Source: Larix sibirica (lineage: Eukaryota; Streptophyta; Pinopsida; Pinales; Pinaceae). From it: DNA of 28,242 nt. The notes under the pieces were generated by a model. The model was not told the origin of the DNA and did not search any database. It worked only from the letters and a program-made list of their open reading frames with translations. Positions 1 through 10,760 of this stretch are shown piece after piece. Within the stretch, counting starts at the first letter, position 1. Each line of letters opens with the position of its first letter. The DNA lies in assembly GCA_004151065.3 (NCBI GenBank), contig NWUY0300000902.1, positions 86,227 to 114,468 of the forward strand, written 5' to 3'. Position numbers and translations under genes: made by a program.

Positions 1-813
1 GGGTACATTCCCACTCCAACATTTTCACAATATTTCGTTGAATGAGCAACTAAGGGGATGTTAGATCCATTTTGATGATTTGGGTCGTTGGTATTAAGAC
101 AATTGGTCCATGGGCGGTCCATGGTAAGGATCTTCCCATTATGGGGGATTTTGATGACTTTAAAAATAGAAGACACCATGACCATCATAGCTTGGGTCCA
201 ACTTCTTCCTATCCACAAATTATATTCAAGCGAAAAGTCCACCACTCCACCTCTACGGTGACTATTTTTCCCCCAAGATCTACTGAAAGAGTTGGGATAA
301 TCCCATCGGTTTAAATAAGTGTCCATCAAAATCCTTTATCATTGTGAACGGGGAAACCACATCAGGTGACCCAATAGACTTCCAATATGATAAATAAATT
401 ACACATGTGGAGGCACCTTCATCAACAATTGTGTGGTGTATAGTAGACTTTCTAGAAACCACTTGAATTTGAAAAGCTACAAGATGAGGTAAGCGAGGTT
501 TCCAGTTCTTGCAATCAAAGGTCATAATATAACTATCTGAGGAATCAAAATCCCCTAAAGCTGATAGTAGGTTATTGTGCTAAGTTCGATAGTTTTGCAA
601 GACCTCTAAAGCGGGAATTGCACGTGGATCTTGTGCTAGATCCTCTACTATGCTATAGTGTTGAGTAGCACATACGTTAGGATTGTACACATCCTTTTTC
701 ATGACAGCTCTGAGTATCTTAGGCATAGTGTCATTTGGTGGTTTTTCTATGCATAATGGAGGAGCCACGTCATCTTCAGTGATTTTTTCCCCTTTAGATC
801 CAGACGATGTCAT
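1..813 (-). pseudogene. Degenerate gypsy protease region, cut by window edge
   Basis: This stretch follows gag in the same frame, separated only by nonsense codons between about 1030 and 815. The linker contains HYSIVEDLAQ at about 640. The protease follows from about 525: LPHLVAFQIQV, then the flap-side strand and TIVDEGASTC, which occupies the place of the catalytic D-x-G motif (here DEGAS). A frameshift near 250 leads to a frame reading LEYNLWIGRSW, matching the second conserved retropepsin strand (family form YxxLLGRxW). That frame then stays open to the left edge. An Athila-type DLGAS variant is known in plant gypsy proteases, so DEGAS need not be a defect. Stops at about 578 and 280 break the gene. 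Confidence 0.75.
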
Positions 814-1032
814 ATCATAAGTTTTGCTTCTAGTCTAGAGGTGGATGTCATGTTCACACATAAAAACTTGGCTTTGACCAAAGTTGCCCCATTATGAGGG
901 TGCACCCTTATTTCCTCCTTTCGAGGATCCAAGATTTGATTAAGTTGTAGCAACCATCTATTGTTGTGGCTGAGGAAATGGGTTAATGAGCACGGTAAGT
1001 TGGTTGGAACCTTCCTGTTGTGCCAACAGTCT

Positions 1033-3199
1033 TTATGTTATTTCCATCTTGGTACATTTATAATTTAAGTGGTATTCCTTACACAACATGCAAGGAAACT
1101 TCACTTTTCCTTTCTCTTTCTTATCCCTACCAGCATTATTATTTTGATCATTGTTATTACTAGTGTTTGCATTGTTATTGTCCTTATTCCCCAATTTTGT
1201 GTTCTTGTTCTTTTTCCCTCTATGTTGTTGGTTTCCCTTAGGACCGATTGTTTGAACAATCAAAACATCCACTAGAGTATTGGGGTTGGTGTTTTGTGTG
1301 TTTTTCGGAGTAACTGTCGGTGAATTTTGCACTATTAAGTCTGTGCCCTGGATAGCTACTATAGTTGTTGAACCAATCACACCATCAACATGTGGTCCAA
1401 GTATCAGTTTTGTTGGATCAGTATAAACTCTAGGAGCATTAGGCAATATGTCATATAGCAATATGTATTGAGAATACACTAAGTCCAGGTGCTGAGCTTT
1501 ATTGATAGCCTGCTCTTCATTTTGAACCCTTGAAAGGGATACATATTTCGTAATACATGGTTATAATGACTTAATGAACCAATCTGTTAAAAAATAGTCT
1601 GGAATTTGGGCCTTAATCAAACTCCTTCTTATCTGCCATTCGTGTATGTGATCAGAGATATGTGTAGACTTGTCTTGGTGAAATGAATTTAATAGATCAG
1701 TACCAGTTTCATAACGAACCAGTAACTGAAAATGGTTAAAAACGGTCATGGCAAGGGCATCAAAATTTTGGTAGAATATCATGGTAACTGAATGTACCAC
1801 TTTGCTTCCATCCCCCTCAAAGTCCTTTGGAAGAGTCTGAGTCTAATAAAATCATCCATTAGTGAGTTGGATGAATACCACAGATGAAAATTCATCACAT
1901 GGTTTGCAGGGTCTTCCTTAGGTTTACCTTCAAACTTAGGAATGTCAGAAGGAAAATTTTTAGGGAGGGGTGGCCAACTGGGGTTATGAATGACTGGATC
2001 ATTTGTCAAATTTGGCAAATCAGACAAGTTAGGGGTAGTCAAAAATGACAAATTTGTTTGTGCCAAGGTATTCCAAGATCCAAGAGCATTAGGTGTCCAT
2101 TGATTTGTGTTTGGAGTGTTGAAAATTGGATTGTACTGAGCAAAGTTTTGGTTGAAATGAGGCTGTGAGATGGGTTGATTAAACCCTCCTGATGTTCCAC
2201 CCAAGTTTCATGCATGTTGATTTCTTGTTAACGAGCAAAGGGTTAGGTTTACTAGACTTGGTCCACTTGTCCCTGAAAGATGAGGATTCCCAAATGGATA
2301 AGGTTGTCCACAAGTAATTCCTATGCCAGTTCCCCCTATTCTGATAGAGTTATAATAAGAAAAAACTGACGAGAAATGGTTACTAACGTTTGTTCCCCCC
2401 GTGCCCTGGGAGGATGGATTTATCTATGGAACCATAAAACTAGTAGTATTACCTGATACGTAGGTGGAATTAGGACTGGGAAAAATACCACTAACAAGCA
2501 CAGAAAGGCCATTGCTCACTACAGTAGTGTAGGTTGATAAAGGAGGCATTGTAGCTGGTATGGACTGAAACCCTAAAAATTTCATTCCAAAGGAGAAAGG
2601 ATTTGTTCCATGGAAACCATAGAAGGTCCTCTAGTTAAAATCATTTATGAAGGCGGAGTCCATCCATAACTAAGAGTGGATGATGCATTTGCATTACCTC
2701 CTTGTGTAGGTGTAGCACTAACTAAGGGGTATGTTTCCCCAATACGTGATCTCTCACCAGTACTAGCCATGGGTAACCAATTTAACGAAGGACTACTAGG
2801 TCCGGGAATCTCAAACTCAATTCCTTGAGTGAAGTTTGGATCTTGGGAAAGATTTAAAAATCCTTAAGGATCGGTAAGATCTCCAATGGAAGGAATTTCT
2901 CATTGTTCTTCTGGATAAGAAGAAACTAATAAGGGGGATTTAGGAAACTTCCCTTCAACGTCACTAAAATGGCATTCCTCTGATGAGGATTTTGATTTTG
3001 CAGAACTAAATTTTTTATATTGGTTGGGTTGTTGGTTTTTTGGTTCTTGATTCTCGTCTTCTGCCCCCTGAGGGGGTGGACTATTGTAATTCTGCCTTCG
3101 TCTGGGCACACAGACTTCTCTTTGTTCAGGAGAGTGTCCTTGTAATAAATGAGATCCGCGCAAAGGTTGATCGACCACGGTGGCTTGCAAAATGTGCAA
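1033..3199 (-). pseudogene. gag: Degenerate gypsy gag with zinc knuckle
   Basis: Gag would form the virus-like particle and package element RNA. The N-terminal part (3199 to about 2900) is acidic and Gln/Asn-rich and reads VVDQPLRGSHLLQGHSPEQ. The segment from 2204 is Asn/Pro/Gln-rich and then enters the conserved gag core, with FPSDIPKFEGKP at about 1950 and FIRLRLFQRTLRG then KWYIQLP near 1780. A frameshift at about 1780-1800 moves into the next frame (THISDHIHEWQIRRS), which has one stop at 1561. It continues through AQHLDLVYSQ and DILPNAPR to a zinc knuckle at 1054-1092 (C-MLC-KEY-H-LNYK-C). The knuckle is CX2CX3HX4C rather than the usual CX2CX4HX4C. A basic Lys/Asn-rich stretch precedes the knuckle. 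Confidence 0.8.
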
Positions 3200-3679
3200 A
3201 AGAGATGTCTAAAAAAGAAAAACAACAACCAGCATGCACTAAAAATTTCCTATGGGATTGCAACAAGCAAACAACCCACACAATGAAAATCACTAGGATT
3301 CCAATCCCATTCACTATGGAGATAAAGATAGGGTCTCCCAAATATTAGCCTAGGATGATCAGGGCCCAAGTCTAACCATTGGAGATCAGAAAGTAGTTAC
3401 CCAAGATGGGCGTGTTTCCCTTCTTGGTGAAAGTGTTTTTCCATATTTATCTGCAAAACAACCTCCAAGGGTACTAATGCTCCAGTCACTAGGTCTGCCC
3501 AAGGTGGTCGCACAAAATCCTCTGCTACCACCTGTGTATGACCCTAAATATAGGATTCTAATCCTACCAATCCATAAACAATGTCTGGGGGAATAGTCGC
3601 AAGTAAGGATCGTATTTATGGGCAGGGTAACTGAACCTGAAACTCTACAAAAACACTTTGTACTGAAAAAAGTCATCGT

Positions 3680-5542
3680 AAATGCAAAATCCCTGGTTTA
3701 TGCTCGATTGAGTATTGGAGGGATCTCTCTGCAACTCAACCTCACACGACCTTGTGCTTGAATCCTGTGGTAAAGGAGCTTCCTGGCCACACCCTTATGT
3801 TGTTGGATTTCCTCCCTTATGAAAGACACCTATGTTTTGACAAATTTGAGTGGTCTTGGAGGAGTTAACTCACAACTCCCTACCTCCAAAACCCTACATT
3901 ATTTATTTAGTTTGTTTCTAAGATAGAAGAAAACATAGGGTCCTATATCAACTTTATTTTTGTTTGTGAAAAATATACTGTTAAGAATTTTTCGAAAGAA
4001 AAATTTTGCAACTAAAAGAAGTATGAATGCAACTTAATACCATTTCAACTCCTTTTAACTGAAAAACGTTGCACCCTTCCCACACTACAATTTATTTTTT
4101 AATTTTCAATGATCTCATGTGATGCAAGATTTATACAATGCAAGTCTTACTGAAAAGAAAAAATTCTTTGTTTTTCCTTTTTATGTTGACACAAAATGAA
4201 AAACACTTTATATTTTTTATGAAAATGCAATTTTTATACCAAAATTGAAACAAGAAGTAATTTAAAAATCCTAAAAAAAGGGTCATACTAAAATCTTGCA
4301 ATTATGCACAAATATATTGACAAAGATCCAATATTTTTGTTTTCTTTTATCATATGAAAAGAGACAACGTTACGAACAACTACACCTAAATACCAATACA
4401 AACAACCTATCTAGTCTCTATCATGCAAGTAGAAGCAACCACAAACTGAAAAAATTTCGGTATGCTACCTTAGTCAACTGGAGAAAAGTATATCATATGA
4501 CTTATAAACTCCAATCAAGTAGGAAACCTACTCATTTACATTGTTTTGGGAGGCTTGATTCTACACCTTACTTGTGTAATTAGGGATTGAGATAACCTCC
4601 AACCCTAAGCTCCTAATTTATAAAAGAAAGAGAAGTCTTCAACTTGGACAGGAAGGAAGTGATACCAACACTTAACTTGGCAATTTGGTCTTTAATTCTC
4701 AAAAGATCACTAAAACACAAGCAAACAAATTGTCCTACACATTCACAAAGGGGTTGTAGCAGTTTGCACATAGTCTGTACCTTCGCCAAAATGTCCAATA
4801 TAAATTTTCAATGGCAATAAAAACTCCTCACTCAACAAATTTCAAAGTTGGTTGAAAGGAAAGGTGTTCAAGTATAAAAATTGGTTCTTACACTCAACTT
4901 AAAAGTCCCAACAATATCAAAAGTATTTCAAATAGAGTCAAAACCAAATCAAAAGGTCACTTGAAAGTCCACTTCCAAGCAAAAGGTTCAACTGACACAA
5001 CCCCAGTGAAGACAAAAGAGACTGTCTTGCAAACTTTAATTCTTGATTTTAATCAGTCAGAGACTCATGATTCATCAAAACACTAAGAATCTAATCAAGC
5101 TTGTTAATCAAGTTTTGATCAATAGGTTCTTCATAAACAAAATAAAATGTATGGAAATGTATACGAAGCCTATAAAGGACCTCAAGAAATCCTTTACAAA
5201 AGGTTAGTGCACCTAGTAAAGATCCAATACCAACTTAAAGTTTGAGCACAATTTTTTTTAAATGGCACCTACAGGAGTACACACAACTGTAAGTGTTTTA
5301 AACCGCGTACAACACGCAACTGTGTAGGCCACAAATTGCGCATGGGAAGGAAAACACGCAACTGCAAGTTCTACCACCTATGTGTGGATCTTGAAAAAAT
5401 CACAAAATTAAACTACTGAGCCAAAACCAAAGGTCTATGAACAAACCAAAGTCCCAATACTTGTATAGACTCTAAAAACAAGACAAATCAAAGGTTTAAA
5501 CTAGAAGAAACAAGCAAGAGACCCCCAAAGCAAACAGGATTC
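3680..5542 (-). other. Gypsy 5' leader, no convincing gene
   Basis: About 1.8 kb separates the primer-binding site from gag. It is A+T-rich with stops in every frame. The few ORFs here (for example 4296-4583 plus) have low-complexity composition and no recognisable domain. A cluster of ACACGCAACTG-like motifs lies at about 5303-5365. Long leaders are known for some plant gypsy groups. Part of this stretch may also be later insertion, which I cannot resolve without a second copy. Confidence 0.4.
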
Positions 5543-5560
5543 TCCCCAACGGAGTCACCA
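5543..5560 (-). other. Putative primer-binding site (PBS)
   Basis: The minus strand reads TGGTGACTCCGTTGGGGA just inside the candidate LTR, after a 4-base spacer (GAAT). It begins with TGG, complementary to a tRNA CCA end, and resembles the TGGCGACTC...GGGGA form I recall from other plant gypsy elements. I did not assign a tRNA. Confidence 0.5.
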
Positions 5561-5564
5561 ATTC

Positions 5565-6597
5565 TGTTGTAAGGAAATAAATCCTATGGCTGGGGTGAGA
5601 CCATAAACATAATTGATCAAGCAAATCAAACATCTACGATCATGCAAGTGACTAGATAATTTTTTGCAAAAGATAAAGATTAAACTAAGGGATCAAAATG
5701 ATGTACCTGATTCAAGAAGGTTGGTCCTAGCTTTTGGTAGTTCTTTAATCCCGATCTCCAAGCTCCATCTCTCATGCTGAGACACCTGCAACAAAAAGAA
5801 TACCTTTATCAAATCTAATGGCCACAAGAAAATGAACATAAATTGAGATAAATGCATTAAAGTACAACAAAACCTATGTATTAAACCTCAATATAAGTAA
5901 TTGCACAATTCATTGAAACATATTAGAACACATTATTGGGAAAGGAAAGATGTATTTATTGATAGATAAGCAACAACAAGTACAATTATACCTTGCTATA
6001 GCAAGGCATTTCATGAAACCTTGACCTAGGTCCCTTTGCTCCTCTTCTCCATAATGCTCCAGCAATCTCCAGGGGATGGGGATAGGGATATCACAATCAC
6101 ACAAGAATGGGGATTAGAGGGAGACCAAATTCTTCCAACATGTCATTACTCAAGAGTCAAAATTCCTCTTTGAGGCCAATCTTCCTTGTTTTTATAATAG
6201 AAGGAGGAAGCCTCGAATGGGTAGGGGTTTGTAACTGCTAGGGAGGTTATCAAGAACTACCCAAACTAGCTTGAAATTCGATTTTTATTTTATTTTTTTA
6301 ATTTTAATGAGCCACGCACATGTGGGAAACAGGAATCATGTGTGCAACACACGGTTCAATCCTTTGCAGAGTGTTTATGCAACTTCTTCTTGCACACGCA
6401 AGTGGGAGAACCCTCAGACTGCGCGTAATACACCATTTACGTAATTATCACTTGCTCGTATGTCACAAACCAATATAGATGATATAGGAAAGTTGGATGA
6501 ACTAGAAATGAGTTAGGCCAAGGAACTAAGTATAAAATCAAGGCTCTTCCATCCTTATTTTCTTTTTATGTGACTGACGAGTTTTCATGTCATCACA
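5565..6597 (-). repeat. Candidate 5' LTR of the minus-strand gypsy element
   Basis: On the minus strand this stretch starts TGTGATGACATG and ends TTACAACA, so it has the TG...CA termini of LTRs. It lies four bases upstream of a plausible primer-binding site. Its 1033 bp length is normal for plant gypsy LTRs. Inside are a TATA-like box about 400 bp from the start and an AATAAA (5955-5960, minus) about 235 bp further on, fitting a U3-R-U5 plan. The inner boundary is supported by the primer site. The outer boundary was picked only by the TG terminus, because the partner LTR is outside the window and no target-site duplication can be tested. Confidence 0.5.
6184..6200 (-). promoter_or_regulatory. 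TATA-like box in candidate LTR
   Basis: The minus strand reads TATAAAAA at 6196-6189 within an A+T-rich core, followed by a short G+A-rich stretch. Its place in the LTR fits the U3/R border of an RNA polymerase II LTR promoter. This is a positional inference; short TATA strings are common in A+T-rich DNA. Confidence 0.4.
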
Positions 6598-7146
6598 GAC
6601 AGAGAAGTGCCATTTTGACTTATAGCATGCCCTAACTCTCATTCATTATTAGTATCTTAATTATGGTTAGGTTGTCTTAGTGGTATGCTACATCATGAAC
6701 ACTTTATCTCCTATTTATAATAAAGGATATTTCAATTGTATAGGCATCTCATCTTGTTTTGTGCATTGGATGTATTGTAAAAAGAGGTCTCCCCCTCAAA
6801 GAGGCCTATTACATTAGCTCTTTATCATTCTCAAGGCATGGAGCTAATTTTATTTATGTTTTTATGCTATTTGGTGAATTTGGTTCATAATAAAAAATAA
6901 CAATAATGACTTCAAGATTGATAATTTATAACTAATATTTTCAAATTTGCAACTAATACAATAGGCATAAGAACTATTTTAATACCAAAGTGCATAAGAA
7001 TTATTGTAAATCAAAGTGCATAAAGTTATTTCTCAGTTATCTAATATGTCATCCTAATATTGCACCAATAATTATTTAGGAAAATGTCGAAGGCATGAGG
7101 CCATAGATTATTTATTCCAATATAATAGAAGGCAAAGCCTAAGGAA

Positions 7147-7249
7147 AGATGTACCGAAGTGTCACATCTAAGAAGACAATAGTGTGCAAAGAGTAACACA
7201 AAGTGTTATAGCAACAAAGTGTTGCATATCTAGAGGTAGCATAGTGCTA
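7147..7249. repeat. Cluster of short perfect hairpins
   Basis: Several small inverted repeats follow one another, with the stem start falling just before AGTG or AAGTG. TAACAC-AAA-GTGTTA is at 7193-7207, GCAACA-AAG-TGTTGC at 7210-7224 and TAGCA-TAG-TGCTA at 7237-7249. A looser GATGT...ACATC pair is at 7147-7167. Stems are 5-6 bp and therefore weak singly. Their adjacency and shared layout are what stand out. Confidence 0.5.
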
Positions 7250-7740
7250 AGTTTGATCTATGGTCATTAATATAAATAATAACAAGAGCCATAGACACAG
7301 CTAAAGCTAGAGTTCAAACCAAAGACATGAAACATGGATAATATCTAGTAACATTCAAATGTCGATTTTCTTGGAAAACATAAATGAAAACTTTAGCATC
7401 TCAAGTATACCATGATTAATCATTGATCCATGGAAATATTTTTAGAGGAGGATTGAAGATTCATGAAAACAATTTTTTATTTTTCTATTTGAATTGATGT
7501 GTTTTGACATCCTAGTTTATTCTATAGTTTTATGTTGGATCTAAAAGTACCTCATGTTGTATTAGGTGGAATTTTGAGATGGAATATTTTTAAAAGTCTA
7601 TGGATCCACGTACAATGTTGAAAAAAATATTTATAAAAGATTTCTATAGAATTGGAATTGACTATATGTAATTACTGAAAAATGATGTACCAAAAAAATC
7701 GTCCACGGTTTTACAATTCAAGTTTTCACTATTACCTAAA

Positions 7741-7980
7741 TAGACAACCAATTAATAAAGGGAATCAATAATAGAAACCAAAGCTATAAGTAAAATTTAA
7801 ATTTAATAAAAAACAAATAAAATACATATTCTATATAAACATGAAATATAATAGCATAAAAAGACAACCAAATAATAAAAAGAATCAAATAAAATAATAG
7901 AAATCAAAACTAAAATAAATTTAAAAAAAAAAACACATAAAATACATGTTCTATATAAACATGAACTACTATAGCATAAA
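7741..7980. repeat. 120-bp direct tandem duplication
   Basis: Copy 1 is 7741-7860 and copy 2 is 7861-7980, both exactly 120 bp. Each starts with AGACAACCAA one base in, carries AATACAT and CTATATAAACATGAA in the second half, and ends TAGCATAAA. Differences are substitutions and compensating small indels in the A-rich middle. I see no coding potential. This is a local duplication of moderate age. Confidence 0.85.
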
Positions 7981-8298
7981 AGGCATCTTCATCCAATAAT
8001 CTTTTAATAACAATGATTTAAATCCATTCATGTAAAGGATTGTAAACAATTTGGAAATAGGCATACACCATTTAGTTATAAAATCAAAGCATATTATATG
8101 TATGTTCGTATGATATGTAACAAGAAATATATAAACATTTCTTTCCTAAATGCATGCTCCTTAATGGGACAATCATCTTTCAACAAAATGGAAATGTAAA
8201 TTTTCATCTACGACTTTCAATGCCATCATTGTTGCGTCAACTCTATTGAGAAACTAAGATGTTTGCGGAATCCAACTAGGATCCACCCAAGAAATTTG

Positions 8299-8345
8299 AT
8301 TCATCTCATTATAAACCCTTAATTCATCTCATTATAAAGCCCTTA
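8299..8345. repeat. 23/24-bp tandem duplication
   Basis: ATTCATCTCATTATAAACCC plus TTA (8299-8321) is repeated at once with one extra G (8322-8345). No other function is visible. Confidence 0.8.
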
Positions 8346-8834
8346 AGCAAGAATGACAATGTCGGTACTTTGGTAGCCCCACACCTTGGTAGATGACATT
8401 TTGTTTTCCACCTATGATAGCTGGAGGATATTCTTCATATCGCAGATTTTCCTAGATATGGCTTTGCTCTCTTTCTTTCCTCTAACACTATGTCTCATGT
8501 TGGATGGTTTCTGGAAAGTTGAGCTTTGAGACAAATGGCATATAATATATCATTGTTCAATAGATTTCAGGAGCAAGAAGGATGACTGTGGATCTTGGTG
8601 ATGATGTCACTTACCTTGTGAGATAAGTTGGCTCCATTTCATTTCAGATGCCTTCCAGTGATGCTTTTGAACTAGATTTTTTTTATCCTTGGTTGAAGAA
8701 TCGTCTTCTTTCAGTGTCTTGTATGGCATATATACATTATAGAGTTTCTTTTGAGAGATAATAATGCACCATCATAGATTGTAGACTAGATAGTCCAAGG
8801 ATTTTGACTTGAGGGATGAGAAAGGGTGCCCTTT

Positions 8835-9149
8835 ACAGGTTACTTGTTTGTCTAGTGGAACTTGTACATTCCAATGAGAGGTTGGTAAGGCCTTTTATCT
8901 TTGAGGAGGTGCATGCATGGTGGGATCCAATGGAGATAGGTTCCTAACCTGTGATGGAAGTTCATAACCTATGATGGATTTAGTAAATAAATCCATGATC
9001 CAAGATGTTGAAATTACATCTTGTAATTCATATAGTGATACCTCTATAGCTTGCAGGATCAAGATTCTAGCATAGTGGTGGATTATGGTAAGAAGAGATG
9101 TGATAATTGATGAGCACGAGAGATTGTCTAGTTTACAAGATTCTCTTTA
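8835..9149 (+). repeat. Dispersed repeat, copy 1
   Basis: This segment matches 25067-25355 in the same orientation, at about 75-80 percent by eye. Shared blocks include TTTGAGGAGG, GCATGCAT, ATGGAGATAGG, AACCTATGATG, CAAGATGTTG, ATTACATCT, CTCTATA, ATCAAGATT and TATGGTAAGAAGAGA. In copy 1 it continues into the protein-like fossil downstream. In copy 2 the match ends abruptly at ATTCTCTT, before TGTAATGCTCC. Confidence 0.8.
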
Positions 9150-10760
9150 AGTGATTGAGGAGATTGTGGAGGTTGTTCCATTGACTAATTCAAAGATACA
9201 AGATGAGTAGAATTCAAAGGGATATGAGGTGAATTTGAATGTGTATATGGTCCCACCTACTTCATATTGTAGGAGGTTGAGATGGCTCACTTAAACCTTA
9301 CAACATGCAAAGCAAGAGGTCATAGGCCCAAGTTCATCTTTGATCCCAAATATTATGATTGCATCTCATGGGATGAGGATGTGAGGTCTCTTAGTGTGCA
9401 AGGTTTTCCTTTAGTGGTTGAGGAGAGTGTGACTCGATTGATGTTCCATATTTAAAGGGCTCAAGTGTGTATAGGAGTGAGTCTACCTCCTTGGCGATAT
9501 GCAAGTCGTATAGCATTGGTTTCTTCCATCTATGAAACTACGAGTTGTACAAAGGAGGAGAGTGTGATGATGACATTAACTTCTGGTCTATGAGCCTTCT
9601 AGTTTTTTATTAGAGAGGTGTGATGCGCCGATGTAGGATGTTGCTAAAATTGATTCGACAGTTGCAATTGGAAAGAGTATTATAGATTACATAGCCAGAG
9701 ATCTTGGACTCTCTCAAACAAAGGAAGTTTCCCTTGGTGTTACTCTTCAATATTCTCTTGAGATGAGGGAAGTGAACTCGTATAGGTTGGTTCAGTTTCT
9801 AGAGTATTTGAGGTGCATGAGAGGGATCCTCCTTTGATAAATTTACCACAAGCTTTTTATTCCAAGATCAACTTGATCTTGTATGGAGATTTGATTTCAT
9901 TTATAGGATGTACTTGAGAGCTTTTGATGTGGTGTCCATTGATGTTTCCACATGATGTTGAATTAAAAGATGGTGGAGGTTTCCTTGTTGATGTTGCTCC
10001 AAGGGGATATTCCTTCATATTCACATATGGGTCATTACCCATTGGATGATCAAGATGTTGTGATAGCATCGTTGACAACTTTGTTGTAGATAACAATGCT
10101 TGATTATGAAACCGTAGCTGGTACTAATTTGTAGAAATCATATTTGGTGAATATGGAGAGGAATTCAATAGGTGTCAATGTAAACACTTTCCTCATAAAG
10201 AAGGAGAGTTAGATTTTTAAGTTACCCTAAAAGTGTTTACACCATTTTGGGGGTTGCTTCATGACGTTACATGGTGTGTGTTTAACCTTGGATGGTTTGA
10301 GATGAATAGTAGAACAAGAGATGGTATGTGATGGATATGCATAGTTGAAATACCTTTCTCAGTAGATGCTTGACCTTATTTAATTGTAATCTCAGTGTCA
10401 TTCCCTTGGTATTTGGAGTTCTCTTGCTTATTTGGTACATGCCCTTTATGATGGGCACATGGAGGAACCACTTTCTTGGAGAGCACCCCACTTGGAATGA
10501 GGAGCGTTTTTCATCATAGAAGAAGGATTCAAGCCATGGATGGCATGTGGTAACTTGGATTCTTTTTCGAATGATAGGATATGGCTCGAGGACACCTAGG
10601 GATTCGACAGTGTTATTGCATATGGTAGTTGACCTAGTTACATACATTGCATAGGAGGATCGATGGAACCCAGAGAGGCTTGTGATGGAGTGGTGTTGAC
10701 TTGACTTGTATAGTTACATAACCTTGGAGTTCTTATTGTGAACAACATCACCTTGAAGCA
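8950..10760 (+). pseudogene. Unrecognised protein-coding fossil
   Basis: I do not recognise this gene. Several plus-strand stretches have protein-like composition and join across stops and shifts. They include IMVRRDVIIDEHERLSSLQD then IEEIVEVVPLTNSKIQDE (about 9090-9210), KFIFDPKYYDCISWDEDVRS through VVEESVTRLMFHI (9330-9458) and LPPWRYASRIALVSSIYETT (about 9485-9545). Further on are IIDYIARDLGLSQTKEVSLG then EMREVNSYRLVQFLE (about 9680-9810), LPQAFYSKINLILYGDL (about 9844-9890) and LVDVAPRGYSFIFTYGSLPI (about 9990-10040). Weaker pieces follow to about 10760, including HPTWNEERFSS. At least three frames are used and stops are frequent, so it is dead. It may be an undescribed transposon-borne ORF or a gene retrocopy. 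The 121-codon minus-strand ORF at 10282-10647 looks like its shadow. Confidence 0.4.

Larger units (their letters stand above)
1..6597 (-). mobile_element. Ty3/gypsy LTR retrotransposon, 5' part, degenerate
   Basis: Read on the minus strand, the order is candidate 5' LTR, primer-binding site, about 1.8 kb of leader, gag, zinc knuckle and aspartic protease, which is the Ty3/gypsy order. Reverse transcriptase, RNase H, integrase and the 3' LTR would lie left of position 1 and are not seen. From about 1800 down to 280 the coding frame is kept without indels and broken only by nonsense codons. Frameshifts occur near 1780-1800 and 250, and others upstream of 2204. The copy cannot make a working polyprotein. 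A second copy of the same gag family lies at 13170-15600 in opposite orientation. Family placement rests on gag and protease similarity recalled by eye, not on a search. Confidence 0.8.
6598..8834. other. A+T-rich spacer with small repeats, no gene
   Basis: No frame shows protein-like sequence. Contents are a hairpin cluster (7147-7249), a 120-bp tandem duplication (7741-7980) and a 23/24-bp duplication (8299-8345), each listed separately, plus repeats of AAAGTGCATAA at about 6990-7022. The part from about 8350 to 8834 is less A+T-rich and could be an outer piece of the element that includes the fossil at 8.95-10.76 kb, but I see no motif to support that. Confidence 0.5.

Noticed and set aside
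4296-4583. 95-codon plus-strand ORF in the gypsy leader
   Set aside because: No recognisable domain, Asn/Ser/Tyr-rich composition expected of A+T-rich DNA, and placed in an untranslated leader on the opposite strand.
10282-10647. 121-codon minus-strand ORF
   Set aside because: No domain or signal; it lies opposite plus-strand protein-like fossil pieces and has irregular composition, so it is most likely a shadow frame.
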